From Mesostigma viride (Eukaryota; Streptophyta; Mesostigmatophyceae; Mesostigmatales; Mesostigmataceae): DNA of 64,000 nt. A program made the position numbers and the translations under genes. Location: assembly GCA_009746045.1 (NCBI GenBank), contig RPFO01000082.1:1008677-1072676 (forward strand), read 5' to 3'. Below are positions 10,001 through 21,935 of the stretch, one piece after another. The number at the start of each line of letters is the position of its first letter. Position 1 is the stretch's first letter. Below the pieces are notes generated by a model. The model did no database searches. It was given only the letters and a program-made list of their open reading frames with translations, and had not been told where the DNA came from.

Positions 10001-13000
10001 CGCACGCAAGGGGCGGCTGCACACACACGTACACACACCGCGCACGCAAGGGGCAACTGCACACACATGTACACACACCGCGCACGCTTGGGGCGGCTGC
10101 ACACACACGTACCTACACCGCGCACGCAAGGGGCGGCTGCACACACACGTACATCCACCGCGCACGCAAGGGGCAACTGCACACACATGTACACACACCG
10201 CGCACGCTTGGGGCAGCTGCACTCACATGTACACACACCGCACACGCAAGGGCCGGCTGCACACACACGTACATCCACCGCGCACGCAAGGGGCAACTGC
10301 ACACACACGTACATACACCGCGCACGCAAGGGGCGGCTGCACACACACGTACATACACCGCGCACGCAAGGGGCAACTGCACACACATGTACATACACCG
10401 CGCAACCACGGGGCGGCTGCACACACACGTACATACACCGCGCACGCAAGGGGCGGCTGCACACATACGTACCTACACCGCGCACGCAAGGGGCGACTGC
10501 ACACCCATGTACATCCACCGCGCACGCAAGGGCCGGCTGCACACACACGTACACACACCATGCACGCAAGGGCCGGCTGCACACACACGTACATCCACCG
10601 CGCACGCAAGGGGCGGCTGCACACACACGTACACACACCGCGCACGCAAGGGGCAACTGCACACACATGTACACACACCGCGCACGCTTGGGGCGGCTGC
10701 ACACACACGTACCTACACCGCGCACGCAAGGGCCGGCTGCACACACACGTACATACACCGCGCACGCAAGGGGCAACTGCACACACATGTACATACACCG
10801 CGCAACCACGGGGCGGCTGCACACACACGTACATACACCGCGCACGCTTGGGGCAGCTGCACTCACATGTACACACACCGCGCACGCAAGGGGCGACTGC
10901 ACACACATGTACATCCACCGCGCACGCAAGGGCCGGCTGCACACACACGTACACACACCATGCACGCAAGGGCCGGCTGCACACACACGTACATCCACCG
11001 CGCACGCAAGGGCCGGCTGCACACACACGTACATACACCGCGCACGCAAGGGGCAACTGCACACACATGTACACACACCGCGCACGCAAGGGGCAACTGC
11101 ACACACACGTACACACACCGCGCACGCTTGGGGCGGCTGCACACACACGTACCTACACCGCGCACGCAAGGGGCGGCTGCACACACACGTACATCCACCG
11201 CGCACGCAAGGGGCAACTGCACACACATGTACACACACCGCGCACGCTTGGGGCAGCTGCACTCACATGTACACACACCGCGCACGCAAGGGGCGGCTGC
11301 ACACACACGTACATCCACCGCGCACGCAAGGGGCAACTGCACACACACGTACATCCACCGCGCACGCAAGGGGCGGCTGCACACACACGTACACACACCG
11401 CGCACGCAAGGGGCAACTGCACACACATGTACACACACCGCGCACGCTTGGGGCGGCTGCACACACACGTACCTACACCGCGCACGCAAGGGGCGGCTGC
11501 ACACACACGTACATACACCGCGCACGCAAGGGGCAACTGCACACACATGTACATACACCGCGCACGCAAGGGGCAACTGCACACACATGTACACACACCG
11601 CGCACGCAAGGGGCAACTGCACACACACGTACACACACCGCGCACGCTTGGGGCGGCTGCACACACACGTACCTACACCGCGCACGCAAGGGGCGGCTGC
11701 ACACACACGTACATCCACCGCGCACGCAAGGGGCAACTGCACACACATGTACACACACCGCGCACGCTTGGGGCAGCTGCACTCACATGTACACACACCG
11801 CGCACGCAAGGGCCGGCTGCACACACACGAAAAACCACCGCGCACGCAAGGGGCAACTGCACACACACGTACATCCACCGCGCACGCAAGGGGCGGCTGC
11901 ACACACACGTACACACACCGCGCACGCAAGGGGCAACTGCACACACATGTACACACACCGCGCACGCTTGGGGCGGCTGCACACACACGTACCTACACCG
12001 CGCACGCAAGGGGCGGCTGCACACACACGTACATACACCGCGCACGCAAGGGGCAACTGCACACACATGTACATACACCGCGCAACCACGGGGCGGCTGC
12101 ACACACACGTACATACACCGCGCACGCAAGGGGCAACTGCACACACATGTACACACACCGCGCACGCTTGGGGCAGCTGCACTCACATGTACACACACCG
12201 CGCACGCAAGGGCCGGCTGCACACACACGTACATCCACCGCGCACGCAAGGGGCAACTGCACACACACGTACATCCACCGCGCACGCAAGGGGCGGCTGC
12301 ACACACACGTACACACACCGCGCACGCAAGGGGCAACTGCACACACATGTACACACACCGCGCACGCTTGGGGCGGCTGCACACACACGTACCTACACCG
12401 CGCACGCAAGGGCCGGCTGCACACACACGAAAAACCACCGCGCACGCAAGGGGCAACTGCACACACATGTACATACACCGCGCAACCACGGGGCGGCTGC
12501 ACACACACGTACATACACCGCGCACGCTTGGGGCAGCTGCACTCACATGTACACACACCGCGCACGCAAGGGGCGACTGCACACACATGTACATCCACCG
12601 CGCACGCAAGGGCCGGCTGCACACACACGTACACACACCATGCACGCAAGGGCCGGCTGCACACACACGTACATCCACCGCGCACGCAAGGGCCGGCTGC
12701 ACACACACGTACATACACCGCGCACGCAAGGGGCAACTGCACACACATGTACACACACCGCGCACGCAAGGGGCAACTGCACACACACGTACACACACCG
12801 CGCACGCTTGGGGCGGCTGCACACACACGTACCTACACCGCGCACGCAAGGGGCGGCTGCACACACACGTACATCCACCGCGCACGCAAGGGGCAACTGC
12901 ACACACATGTACACACACCGCGCACGCTTGGGGCAGCTGCACTCACATGTACACACACCGCGCACGCAAGGGGCGGCTGCACACACACGTACATCCACCG

Positions 13001-13028
13001 CGCACGCAAGGGGCAACTGCACACACAC
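7071..13028. repeat. 40-bp satellite, array A (about 149 units)
   Basis: Head-to-tail 40-bp units of the form GTAC-ATACAC-CGCGCACGC-AAGGGG-CGGCTG-CACACACAC. Units differ at a few fixed slots: the hexamer after GTAC, CGCG versus CATG or CAACCACG, AAGGGG versus TTGGGG or AAGGGC, CGGCTG/CAACTG/CAGCTG/CGACTG, and the CA tract with C/T ends. Long blocks recur with the same order of variants, here and in arrays B-E. An irregular block of broken-length units at about 8585-9140 is also found in the other arrays. The units contain no stop codon, so all three forward frames stay open; I regard this as composition, not coding. Confidence 0.95.
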
Positions 13029-15042
13029 ATCCAATTGCTGCTTTAGTTCCATTGGAGTGAGGGGCTGCCAGAGAAACATGTTTATTACAAATACGTGTTA
13101 GGCACACGTCCAAGCCATTAGCTAACCTAAGAATCTGCAGTTTCTAAGCTAACTAGGCCACACAACAAGGGCCGAAACATCATACCAGTCATAAGGACCT
13201 GGGCCAGTCAAGAGGACCTGGGCTTTGTAACATCCGTCTGGCAGCAAGGGTGGGTGGGTGGGAGCTGCAAAGAGGAGTGGTTGTTGCCCCGCCACAACCC
13301 TAAGTATCCACCGTCTACCTAGTCGTAGGTGGGGTGACGGACGCCAGCCCACTGACCAACAGGCCAGTGGCGCCGCGCCGTCCCCGGTCCACAGGACTGC
13401 CCCCGGTCCACAACACAAATTGGACCCGGTCCACAGTACCGTCCCCGGTACCCCCCCCCCCACAACACCGTACCCCCCCCCCTAGTACTGGCTACCTAGT
13501 CAGACCTGTCTACTGCGGCCTCCCCTCCCCCTTTGAGACTTCCGCAGGTCATAGATAGAACGAGCGTGAGCTCACAAAATCCAATTGCTGCTTTAGTTCC
13601 ATTGGAGTGAGGGGCTGCCAGAGAAACATGTTTATTACAAATACGTGTTAGGCACACGTCCAAGCCATTAGCTAACCTAAGAATCTGCAGTTTCTAAGCT
13701 AACTAGGCCACACAACAAGGGCCGAAACATCATACCAGTCATAAGGACCTGGGCCAGTCAAGAGGACCTGGGCTTTGTAACATCCCGCACCCACTACCTG
13801 GCCACTTGGCCGCAAGCTGTCGTATGGCCCAGACTTCTCGTCGCCCCCCTTGTCCCCTGCCGCTACCAGTGCTTCATTAACCAGGCGGCAATACAAGGGG
13901 GAAGCCAAAAGTATCCCCGTAGGGACCCCCCACTGCGGGGGGTTCTCACCCATGTGGGCACTGCCCTCGGCAGCCACCCCTGCAGGCTCGGCAATTCTTT
14001 GTACACCTTTCTTCACAGGCATAGCACCCCCGGCACCCCAATGACGCAGCTGCGTCTGGGATCCGCTATCGCCCCGCCCTAACATCCTTCCCCTTCCCCG
14101 CTGTACACCGTCAGTCCCAACAACTCGTCCCCGCTTAAATTACGCGGCAACGACCCCGCCATTCCGCGCTGGCCGCCGGCCGCTATCGCCTCACTTGGCA
14201 CGAGGAAATGTTAGGCTGTTTAGGGTGCTGCCCCCCCTGGCGCTGGGGCTGCAGCCACCCCGCTCCTATGCTGGCCTGGGGGCTCGATTCCCCCTTCTTC
14301 CCATGCTCGTATAGCGCGCTCATGCACTATTCTTGACGATATTCATTAGCCAGGCCCAGCACATACGATACACAACGAACTTGCCTGCGGCGTATTCCCC
14401 CTCCGCCTGTAGCTGTTGCCACCCTAGCACCACGACTGCCCCGCTTTAGTTGTCCGATCAAGAGTCACTCCCGCGTCTATCCAGACCCCTCCCGCGAGCC
14501 CGGGGTGGCGAGTACAACGCAGCAGAAATAAAGCAATCTGGCACTGGCAGCTACCGCCTGCACTTCGAACGGCAAGTTATTGGGGTGCTGCCGACCCCCG
14601 TCGCGCTGAGCCGTCATAACCTTAAATAAAACAGGCCCCCGAATAATAATTCGGAGGCCGGTAGCTGTGATTTACATTCGGCACCGCCATAGCAGTGCAC
14701 ACACGCCGTCAGTGGGCCGTCGACACAGCTGCAAAGAGGAGTGGTTGTTGCCCCGCCACAACCCTAAGTATCCACCGTCTACCTAGTCGTAGGTGGGGTG
14801 ACGGACGCCAGCCCACTGACCAACAGGCCAGTGGCGCCGCGCCGTCCCCGGTCCACAGGACTGCCCCCGGTCCACAACACAAATTGGACCCGGTCCACAG
14901 TACCGTCCCCGGTACCCCCCCCCCACAACACCGTACCCCCCCCCCCTAGTACTGGCTACCTAGTCAGACCTGTCTACTGCGGCCTCCCCTCCCCCTTTGA
15001 GACTTCCGCAGGTCATAGATAGAACGAGCGTGAGCTCACAAA
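13029..15042. repeat. composite repeat X, copy 1
   Basis: Two tandem versions of one unit, each starting ATCCAATTG and ending GAGCTCACAAA. The first (13029-13578) has R1 (13031-13235) joined by 27 bp to R2 (13263-13578). The second (13579-15042) has the same R1 and R2 (13581-13785, 14727-15042) separated by about 940 bp of unique sequence. The satellite is interrupted exactly before a GTAC and resumes with that GTAC, with no target duplication. An AATAAA on the minus strand near 13080 follows a minus-strand ORF, so X may derive from the 3' end of a transcribed element. Confidence 0.8.
13699..14085 (-). CDS. 128-residue ORF in repeat X, function unknown
   Basis: Starts MLGRGDSGSQ and ends in a stop shortly before the R1 part that carries AATAAA. 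The C-terminal 30 residues (CYKAQVLLTGPGPYDWYDV region) are encoded in R1 and so also end the first, shorter unit's frame at 13149-13463. Rich in Gly, Ala and Val, with no membrane segment or motif I know. The same frame is kept in copy 2 of X despite base changes in a C/G run, which hints at coding. It could also be the 3' exon of a truncated gene. Confidence 0.3.
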   Translation of the reverse strand: MLGRGDSGSQTQLRHWGAGGAMPVKKGVQRIAEPAGVAAEGSAHMGENPPQWGVPTGILLASPLYCRLVNEALVAAGDKGGDEKSGPYDSLRPSGQVVGAGCYKAQVLLTGPGPYDWYDVSALVVWPS

Positions 15043-15074
15043 GTACATCCACCGCGCACGCAAGGGGCGGCTGC
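15043..15074. repeat. satellite stub ending in element B target duplication GCTGC
   Basis: 32 bp of the 40-bp satellite between repeat X and element B. Its last five bases, GCTGC (15070-15074), are repeated at 29154-29158, where the satellite resumes. Confidence 0.9.
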
Positions 15075-15690
15075 AGTTAACGTAAAGGATTTACGTTAGA
15101 TGGATAGAGATTGTTACGCTCTTTCCAACGGCACCTTGAACGCCTCATTTGGTTAAGGAACGTAAAAGTTATGACGTTTCCTAGGCTGTGCCGACAGTAC
15201 CCGGCGCGCCACTGTGGGCGCGTACGGACACAGGATGTACAAGTGTCACTTTGATAGTCCGCAGGACGTTGACAGGACTTGTACAGGACTTGATGGTCAA
15301 TTGATAGGTAGGCGCACTGTAGCGCGCCAGGACCTATGAGACAATTGATGCTGACTAGTGTACGGATAGGTCCACAGGACTAGCCGTATGGACAATTGAT
15401 AGATCTGCGCGCCAAAGGCGTGCCAGAGTCTGTGTAATCAATTGATTGACAGTTCAGCTGTGACAGTGCAGCTGAATACTTGGACGCGTCCCTAGCAAGC
15501 TATATGTGTGACTTGGTCGCACCGGGACGCTAGCTCTTGCGTGCACGCTCTCTTGGCATAACGACCCTGTCGTCTGTGCTACGTGCAGTCTCGGACTTGA
15601 CGTGACTTACGTCTGTGTTTGCTCATTATAATAAAGGCAACTTTCCTGCAAGAGCCATGGATTCCCTCGGTGGTAAACTCTCATTCAACT
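15075..15690 (+). repeat. element B 5' LTR (616 bp)
   Basis: Same length as the 3' LTR at 28538-29153, with at least one difference (ATTCCCTCGG here, ATTTCCTCGG there). AATAAA at 15630-15635 lies about 55 bp before the end. The next ATG is 27 bp after the LTR, and no TGG-type tRNA primer site follows the LTR. Confidence 0.9.
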
Positions 15691-15717
15691 CGTATTACAA
15701 TCTTCGTACCAAGAAAA

Positions 15718-16503
15718 ATGCCGGACTCGATGGAGTTCCGCATTCCGAGGGATTCTGAAATTTTGGGCAGTCCAGCGGACATCGCCGAATCTCCGGCTGG
15801 TCCTTCGACGACTCCTGTTCGTGAAGATCGTCCGGTTCTTAATCCGGCGTGGCAGCGTGTTGTTGACCAGGCGGTAGCGTCCAGTGCGGAGCTACGCGCT
15901 CAGCAGCAGGCACTGCTGCAAAACCTACGACTGCCGCCCCCGCCTCCGCAACCTTCGATTGTTTCGGGGTTTCGCGATTACCTTGATTCCATTCGAGCTT
16001 TGCTCGCGGACTTCGAGGTCCATACCCGGGCGGGGTTGCAAGCGCCCAGCGCGGTTGCCGAGGTCTCTGAGGAGATCGACAACGCGGTTTCATCGCTTAC
16101 AGGTTACCAGCGCAATCTCGCTAACTGGCTGTCGGTTCGTTCGGGCGTCATTCCGACGATTACGACCAACCTGTTTCAAGACCTTGCGATTCTGCAGTTG
16201 CTGTCGCGAGGCTTCCGGACGCGTGAGCGGCAATTGCTGCTCAATCTTGTCGCGTTCTTGTCTGCATTGCGAGAGTGGGCGCCGGACGGGTGGGATTTTC
16301 TAACGATTCTTACCAACCCGCTCCGCATCGTCACCCGCCGCCGTCGTCGCCGCATTGATCCGGTGACGGGACGTCGGTTGGACCCCATCGTCATCGAAAC
16401 TCCGGTGACGATTGAGGTTGGGCAAGGCCAGGAGGCGCCTGCGCCTGTCGCCAACGATCCAATTTACGACTACGACTACTGCGATTTTCGTGGTCTCGAC
16501 TGA
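15718..16503 (+). CDS. 261-residue ORF upstream of gag in element B
   Basis: First ATG after the 5' LTR. Acidic and Pro/Ser-rich N-terminus, a run of prolines near 80-85, a mostly helical hydrophobic middle (about 90-215), a basic RRRRRR cluster near 225, and an acidic, Tyr/Asp-rich C-terminus. No zinc knuckle and no membrane span. It occupies the position that gag has in element A, but the real zinc-knuckle gag of B follows 124 bp later in a separate ORF. It may be a captured gene, a detached matrix/capsid-type part of Gag, or an accessory protein. I do not recognise the family. Confidence 0.6.
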   Translation: MPDSMEFRIPRDSEILGSPADIAESPAGPSTTPVREDRPVLNPAWQRVVDQAVASSAELRAQQQALLQNLRLPPPPPQPSIVSGFRDYLDSIRALLADFEVHTRAGLQAPSAVAEVSEEIDNAVSSLTGYQRNLANWLSVRSGVIPTITTNLFQDLAILQLLSRGFRTRERQLLLNLVAFLSALREWAPDGWDFLTILTNPLRIVTRRRRRRIDPVTGRRLDPIVIETPVTIEVGQGQEAPAPVANDPIYDYDYCDFRGLD

Positions 16504-16626
16504 ATTCGGCATGGTGGCGCGGTCGGCACCGGGGCAGGCGGCTTTTTGACAGATTGTACATATCTACCTGTCTTTTTGTTTTCCAGCTGCTTAGCTCAGG
16601 GCCATACACAGCTAGTGTAGTTTACC

Positions 16627-17735
16627 ATGGCTGAGGGACGCCGTAGCAAGGGCCTAGCCAGTGGGAATAATAATGGGGGTGCTGGTAGCGGGACCGCTCA
16701 CGTAGATGACGTGGGGGTCACCGGAGAAATCACTAATATCCCTTTGAATAATAATACTACACATGCTGTCTCTGGATATGATCTCACCACACAGGGTCTC
16801 CTTATTGTTAATCAGCTGCAACCTGTCACTTCAGACTCAAAGCCAAAGCAGGCAGAGGAGTTTGTGGAAGGACTAGAGGGGTTTCCAAGCTTGTACGGGG
16901 TACAAACTATTATCAGATCTGGATAGGCAGCCAGACTTTTGGCAAGTGCACAGATCAGATTAAAGACCTCACTAGAGAGTGCAAGAAGGCCAACAAGGCC
17001 TGGGCAGTCTACGTGGCAGAGCTGAGGGAGCTGCTAGAGGATCAACGGAAGAAAGTGGGGATCCATTGGCAGGATAAATACCAAGGGTGGGAGGTTAAGG
17101 GAGACCTTATCCAGAACTTCCTCAATTATTGTAAAATGGTTGAGGAGGGCAGGGCTCACGGCTTCAATGTCGCTGACAGCATAGCCCTGACAAACTGGCT
17201 CAAGGTTTCTGGGCTGGACAAGGCAACACGTGGCTCTTTAAAGGTCATGTGTGCCCCACACTCTACCCTCAAGGCCTACAAGGTCATAATCAAACAAGCA
17301 CTCGAGGCAGAGGAGCTGTTTGAGGGTGGAATGCCAGCTGTGAAGGCTACCCACGCAGGTGGGCGTGCCCAGGGGGGCTCCAAGACGTCTGAGGCTGACA
17401 GAAGCCAAGGAGGACGTGGGGGCAACCACAACAAGCGGAAGGCCAACCATTCACCCGACCCTGACGGGCAATCACATGCCAAGTCGGTGTTCAGGAGGGT
17501 GGGTGGTAAGCCCAGGCAGGGTAACGCGCCTGACAACGGGGGAGGAGGCCAGGGCAAGTCAAAGATCCAGTGCTACCTGTGCAAGGGGTGGGGGCACATC
17601 AAGAAGGAGTGTCCCAGCTTCAAGAAGACCCAGGGCCAGGGCAGCAACAAGAAAAACAACAACAAGAACAACAACAAGTCCCAGGCAGGCCAGCCTTCAA
17701 AGGGCAGTCAGCAAGAAGACAACAAGGAGCAGTGA
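16627..17735 (+). pseudogene. Gag of element B, one frameshift
   Basis: The reading frame starts MAEGRRSK and runs to a stop at about 16926. The continuing Gag-like sequence then lies in another frame (from about 16900 to 17735), implying a 1-nt slip near 16890-16910. The second part holds a helical capsid-like region with WQDKYQGW and LTNWLKVSG, then a Gly/Lys/Arg-rich linker, one CCHC zinc knuckle (C-x2-C-x4-H-x4-C, starting at 17571) and an Asn/Lys-rich tail. It would bind and package element RNA. Programmed frameshifting is possible but no slippery site is obvious. It has one knuckle against three in element A. Confidence 0.75.
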
Positions 17736-17876
17736 CTGTCTGAGGCAACCCCTACACACCTTAATTCACCCAAGGGGGAGGCCAGGTGCTCCAATGCAGA
17801 TTTTATATCTGGGCAACAAGAGGGTGATCTCCAGGTTCATGGTGGCCCCAGGTCACCTGGAGAGGTACAGGTTCCT

Positions 17877-19851
17877 ATGAAGACGTCCTTGACAGCTGGT
17901 GCAGCTGTAAGAATGTCTGACCCCATGCATCCTTGTGCTGGGCACGAGGGTGGACCTCTCATTTTGAGAGAAACCAATGTACAACCACAGAGGGGTGTGA
18001 AGGCCTCTGGTGGTATGCATGTGGTCCCTGCTGGCGGTCCAGGTGTTGGGCATGAGCAGGGTGACTCAGACTCTGAGTCAGAACAGGATGGAAGACAGCA
18101 TGGTGATGCTGGACAACCTGACAGCACAGTCCTGACTGTGCCAGGGACTGCTTCCTCTGTGTACCAGGAGTTGGGTGCCCGAATCCACAACATGTTTGGG
18201 CATGCCACTTCTCTGTCAAACAACTTTGCCTTCCGTATGGGCAGGGCACCCCTTCTTAAGGCGTGTCAGCAAGCTGCCTCACGGTGTAAGTGCCAGTTGT
18301 CCTCCAACAAGCCCAGGAAATCACATGCCAAAGCTATACCTCAGAGCATTGGTGATCTGCAGTGTGATATCCAACACATCAGGGGCATGCAACTGTTGGT
18401 GTGCGTGGACAGGTACACAAAATACAAGGTGCTGGAGCATTTACCTTCTATGAAGAACAGGTACTTGCTGGCTGCCCTGCAGAATGTAAGAGCCAAGTTT
18501 CCTACCACAAGGATCCAGGTGGACATGCAGTTTCAGCATCTCAAGGGTGATCCCACCCTTCCTGAGTTGCTGGTTACACCTAGGGAGGCTCATGGGCAGC
18601 AGGGTGCTATAGAGAGGGCAATCCAGGAGGTCAAGAAATTGATTATCTCTGAAGACTGGGTACCCTTATCTGCACCTGCACTTGTCAGGAGTGCATGGCT
18701 GAGGAACGTGGAGCAGCAGCTGAACAGCAGGGTTAACTTCTACTATGATGGAGTTGCTGTCAGCCCAATGGGTCTATATCATGGCCTGTGCCCACCACAT
18801 GTGCTGGAGGGCTGGAAACATGCTGCACATGTCACCTTTGCCAAGCTGAGGGAGAAGGACCGGGGTTGGAAGATGCTGGAGCCACAAGTGGGTCAGAAGG
18901 TCCTAGCTTGGAAGGAACCTAGCCTTTATGGCAAACGTGGTAGCTGGAGTCCTGGGGTGGTTACCCAGGTTGATGAAGCTAGCCACGCATGCTTGGTCAG
19001 CATGGAGGACGAACCAAAGCATGTGCACCGGCTGAGTTGGTCATATGTCAAGCCTAACCTGATGAATGAGGGCAGTCAGGCACAAGGCTCACAGGACCTG
19101 CAGGATTTTCAGGTCCCAAGTGACATCACTGATGCAACGACCACATCTGTTGCAGGGGAATCTGTCAGCCCTGGCCAGGTTGCAGAGGTACCTGTTGAAC
19201 AGGCTGCAAGGTCAACAGCTGGGGAGTCAACTGTCAAGCCCAAGGCTCTAACCAAGCCCAGGGGGACAAGTTTGGCTGGATTAATTGGGGCTCTGCAAAG
19301 GGCCAAGAAGCAGCCCAAGGTAGCCAAGCTCAGGTGGCATGGCAATCTGGGGCTGGACACTGCCTTAGAGGTAGACACTAATTCTCAGGTTTCCATCATT
19401 GGGACCAGAGCTGCAGCAGGGTACAGCATGACTGAACCCAGCTATCAGTTTGTGTCTGACTTCAGTGGCGGGGTACACGTGAAGGTACTGGGTGAGGTAT
19501 CCATTCCTATCCTTGGACAGGACACTGCTTTTTGTGTCTTGGAGGGCTATCAGGGACCTGCTCTTCTGGGGCAGAATTTCCTATGCCAGGATGGGGTAGT
19601 GATCACGTCCTCTCTCCTGACTAAGGAAGGGGCTGGTCAGGTCCCACTGATTAATTTCAGGACCACTCACCTATCACGTGCAGTAACCAGGACGGTTAAG
19701 CGTGTGCAAGTGTGCCAGGGGCAGGAGCCCTTGGTTGATGACCTCATATTGCCAGCTGCTAGTCATCCAAGCAGTTTGGGCATTGGTCCTCACTCACTTG
19801 CTGGACACAGCCCTATAAACTACCAAGGCCTGGTGAAGCTCATGTCCTCTC
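17877..19851 (+). pseudogene. Pol of element B, 5' part: integrase and retropepsin-like domain
   Basis: The frame opens with an ATG at 17877. Integrase: paired Cys region CKCQLSSNKP, catalytic Asp at about 164 and 216, Glu in GAIER at about 246 (29 residues between the last two, as in element A), and a KRGSW-type tail domain. The retropepsin-like region follows integrase: EVDTNSQVSII (Asp about 500) and GPALLGQNFL. The frame is cut by element C at the CTCTC target duplication (19847-19851); translation beyond runs into its LTR and stops at 19979. RT and RNase H continue at 24841. Confidence 0.85.
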
Positions 19852-20598
19852 TGTTGAAAGAACTAATGGGTTTGCCTTCTACAATGCTTGTGATTGGAAC
19901 CCAAATGTGCCTGTCCTTGCAGGTACAGGCTATGGAGGATGGAAGCAAAGAGACAGAGACTCAGTTTGAGGCAGAATGATAGTGAGGAGTACCTTTGGCA
20001 AGGCTCCTCAGTTGTTTTATTAACTCGAGGAAAAAAAACACAGGCAGAAAACTGGAATGACCTGATTGGCTGGCTAGGAATGTGCCTAGGAATATTCTCA
20101 TGTAATACTCAGGCCACCAATCAGGTTAGGTCAGTGTACAGGCTACCAATCAGATCTAGACAAGAATAAATCTTATCTTGTAACTGCTGTACAGCCTTAT
20201 CTTGTAACTGATGTACAGTCTTAACTTGTAACTGCTGCACAGTAATCTAACTATTTAATAAAAGATCTCTCTATGTGTGATCTGATGATGATGAAGTAAA
20301 TCTGGCGTGAACATATCAGCGCCACATCTGACATGCACAGTGTACATGTCAATCAGTCAGCTGTCCTGTCATAGATTCTCATCTGACATGTCATAGGTCA
20401 GCTGACATAGACAGATTTGTCAGCTGCCTATAAGGATCCACTTGGCATAGGTACTAATCCCTGATTACTAAAACTGGCCACAACTTTCTCATTTGTAGGC
20501 CAAATCCAACGGGATAAAGAACAGTGGCTCCTGTACAAGAGCCTCTATCTATCTAGCCAGGTCAGGTGGGTACAAATACAAGGACCATGTCCTTGACA
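19852..20598 (-). repeat. element C 3' LTR (left in window)
   Basis: Starts TG, ends CA. 747 bp, two A longer than the other LTR. The purine tract lies just outside it at 20599-20606 on the minus strand. Confidence 0.9.
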
Positions 20599-21935
20599 CC
20601 CCCCTTACAACACATGACCTTGCTCTAGTGCTATCCTGTCAAGTATAACACTTAGAGGAAAAGCTCTCAGCCAGTCAAGCCTTGACCAAACATAGGACTC
20701 TAGAATTAAATTCAGTACTCACTATCAAGGTGACATTTGGGTACAACCTTGACACCCCCCTTACCCACATGGCACCAAACCAAAAATGGGATGCAACCCA
20801 GGCCAGTGGTAAGGATCAAACACTAACTGATCACGGGTAAGTGGGCGAAAAACATCCACCCCCCTCGCTAGCAAACACCGTGGTCAAAGTAGTCAAAAGA
20901 CGATCTCCACGGAAACTGGAAACTGGAACTCCGGACCGGTGACGCGCCGAGTGTCCAACGAAAGCAGCAGGAAAGATTGCCGCATCGCCCAGCAACTAGC
21001 ATGTGTTGCCAAGTCAAAAACTTCGTTGGGAAGATGCGCTTTGGATCACACCCCCCTCACTCTAGCGTCGCCTGAAAACATGAAGAAGCACACAAAATGC
21101 TCTAACACAGGCAAACTCTTAGACAATGCAGGGGACATGATGTATGATTAACGCATAAAACATGTGATTAACGACATAAAGCATCCGACCTACGGCAGAG
21201 CACCAACGGTGAACAAGGAGCAGAACACGTAGTCCTGACACACCTTAATCACACAGGTAACTAACATAAACCGACATAGTCATGGATCTTAGCATTAGCC
21301 AACATGAACGAACTGAAAAGACAGCTCTGATTAACCAACGATAGTTGAAAGCGACTAAAAACGGGACATGAAGCGACGACAAAGTCAGGAGCACAAACGC
21401 AGGCTATGTACAAAAGACACAACCGCAAACTGCATGAACAAACCTAGCATGCAACGAGAAAGTATGCCCTAAGAATGGGCAACACACACGACATGAAATG
21501 AACGTGCAGATTGACCACAAAAAGGGTCAGCAAGAACGGAGACATGGCCAGCAAACCGGCGCTAGCCAAACGTACCAAGATTACAAAGAACTTGGAAAAC
21601 ATACCATTGCTGGTAGAAGAACGTCATGGGGACGATGAACACAGGTGGTCTAGAACTCAAATAACGCATCCCGACGAAGCGCTATGAAAAAGTCTAGCAG
21701 AAACAAAACAAGACTATGCGAGATGCATAAGGCCGGAAGGACCCCGCACCTAACAGCACAATAGACCACAAAATATTCGTGTCTAAAGCAATTTTTCACG
21801 AACGAAAAACAGTGGCGACTTGAGATCATAAGGGGTTAGTTAAGCTAGCTATCAAATTCCCAACGAACGTGACCATAGCGCATCCCCAAAAATCGCCATG
21901 AAAATAGCGGAAGCAGGGCTCCCGCACCGACCGCC
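20599..21935. other. non-coding internal part of element C
   Basis: 1.3 kb with no long reading frame on either strand. In a complete copia element, integrase, RT and RNase H would lie here. It contains a short second copy of the LTR-edge motif CTTGACACCCCCCTTAC at about 20750-20766. Confidence 0.7.

Noticed and set aside
7071-13028. CRISPR array
   Set aside because: Units are contiguous with no unique spacers, and the context is eukaryotic.
7031-13101. Open frames of 1400-2000 codons on the plus strand, and Cys/Val-rich ones on the minus strand
   Set aside because: The 40-bp unit lacks stop codons and 40 is not a multiple of 3, so every frame stays open with a 40-residue period. Frame is not preserved through the irregular block, and mobile elements and X interrupt it. 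Not evidence for a gene.
20939-21151. 70-codon frame in the interior of element C
   Set aside because: Isolated, on the strand opposite to the element, no motif.
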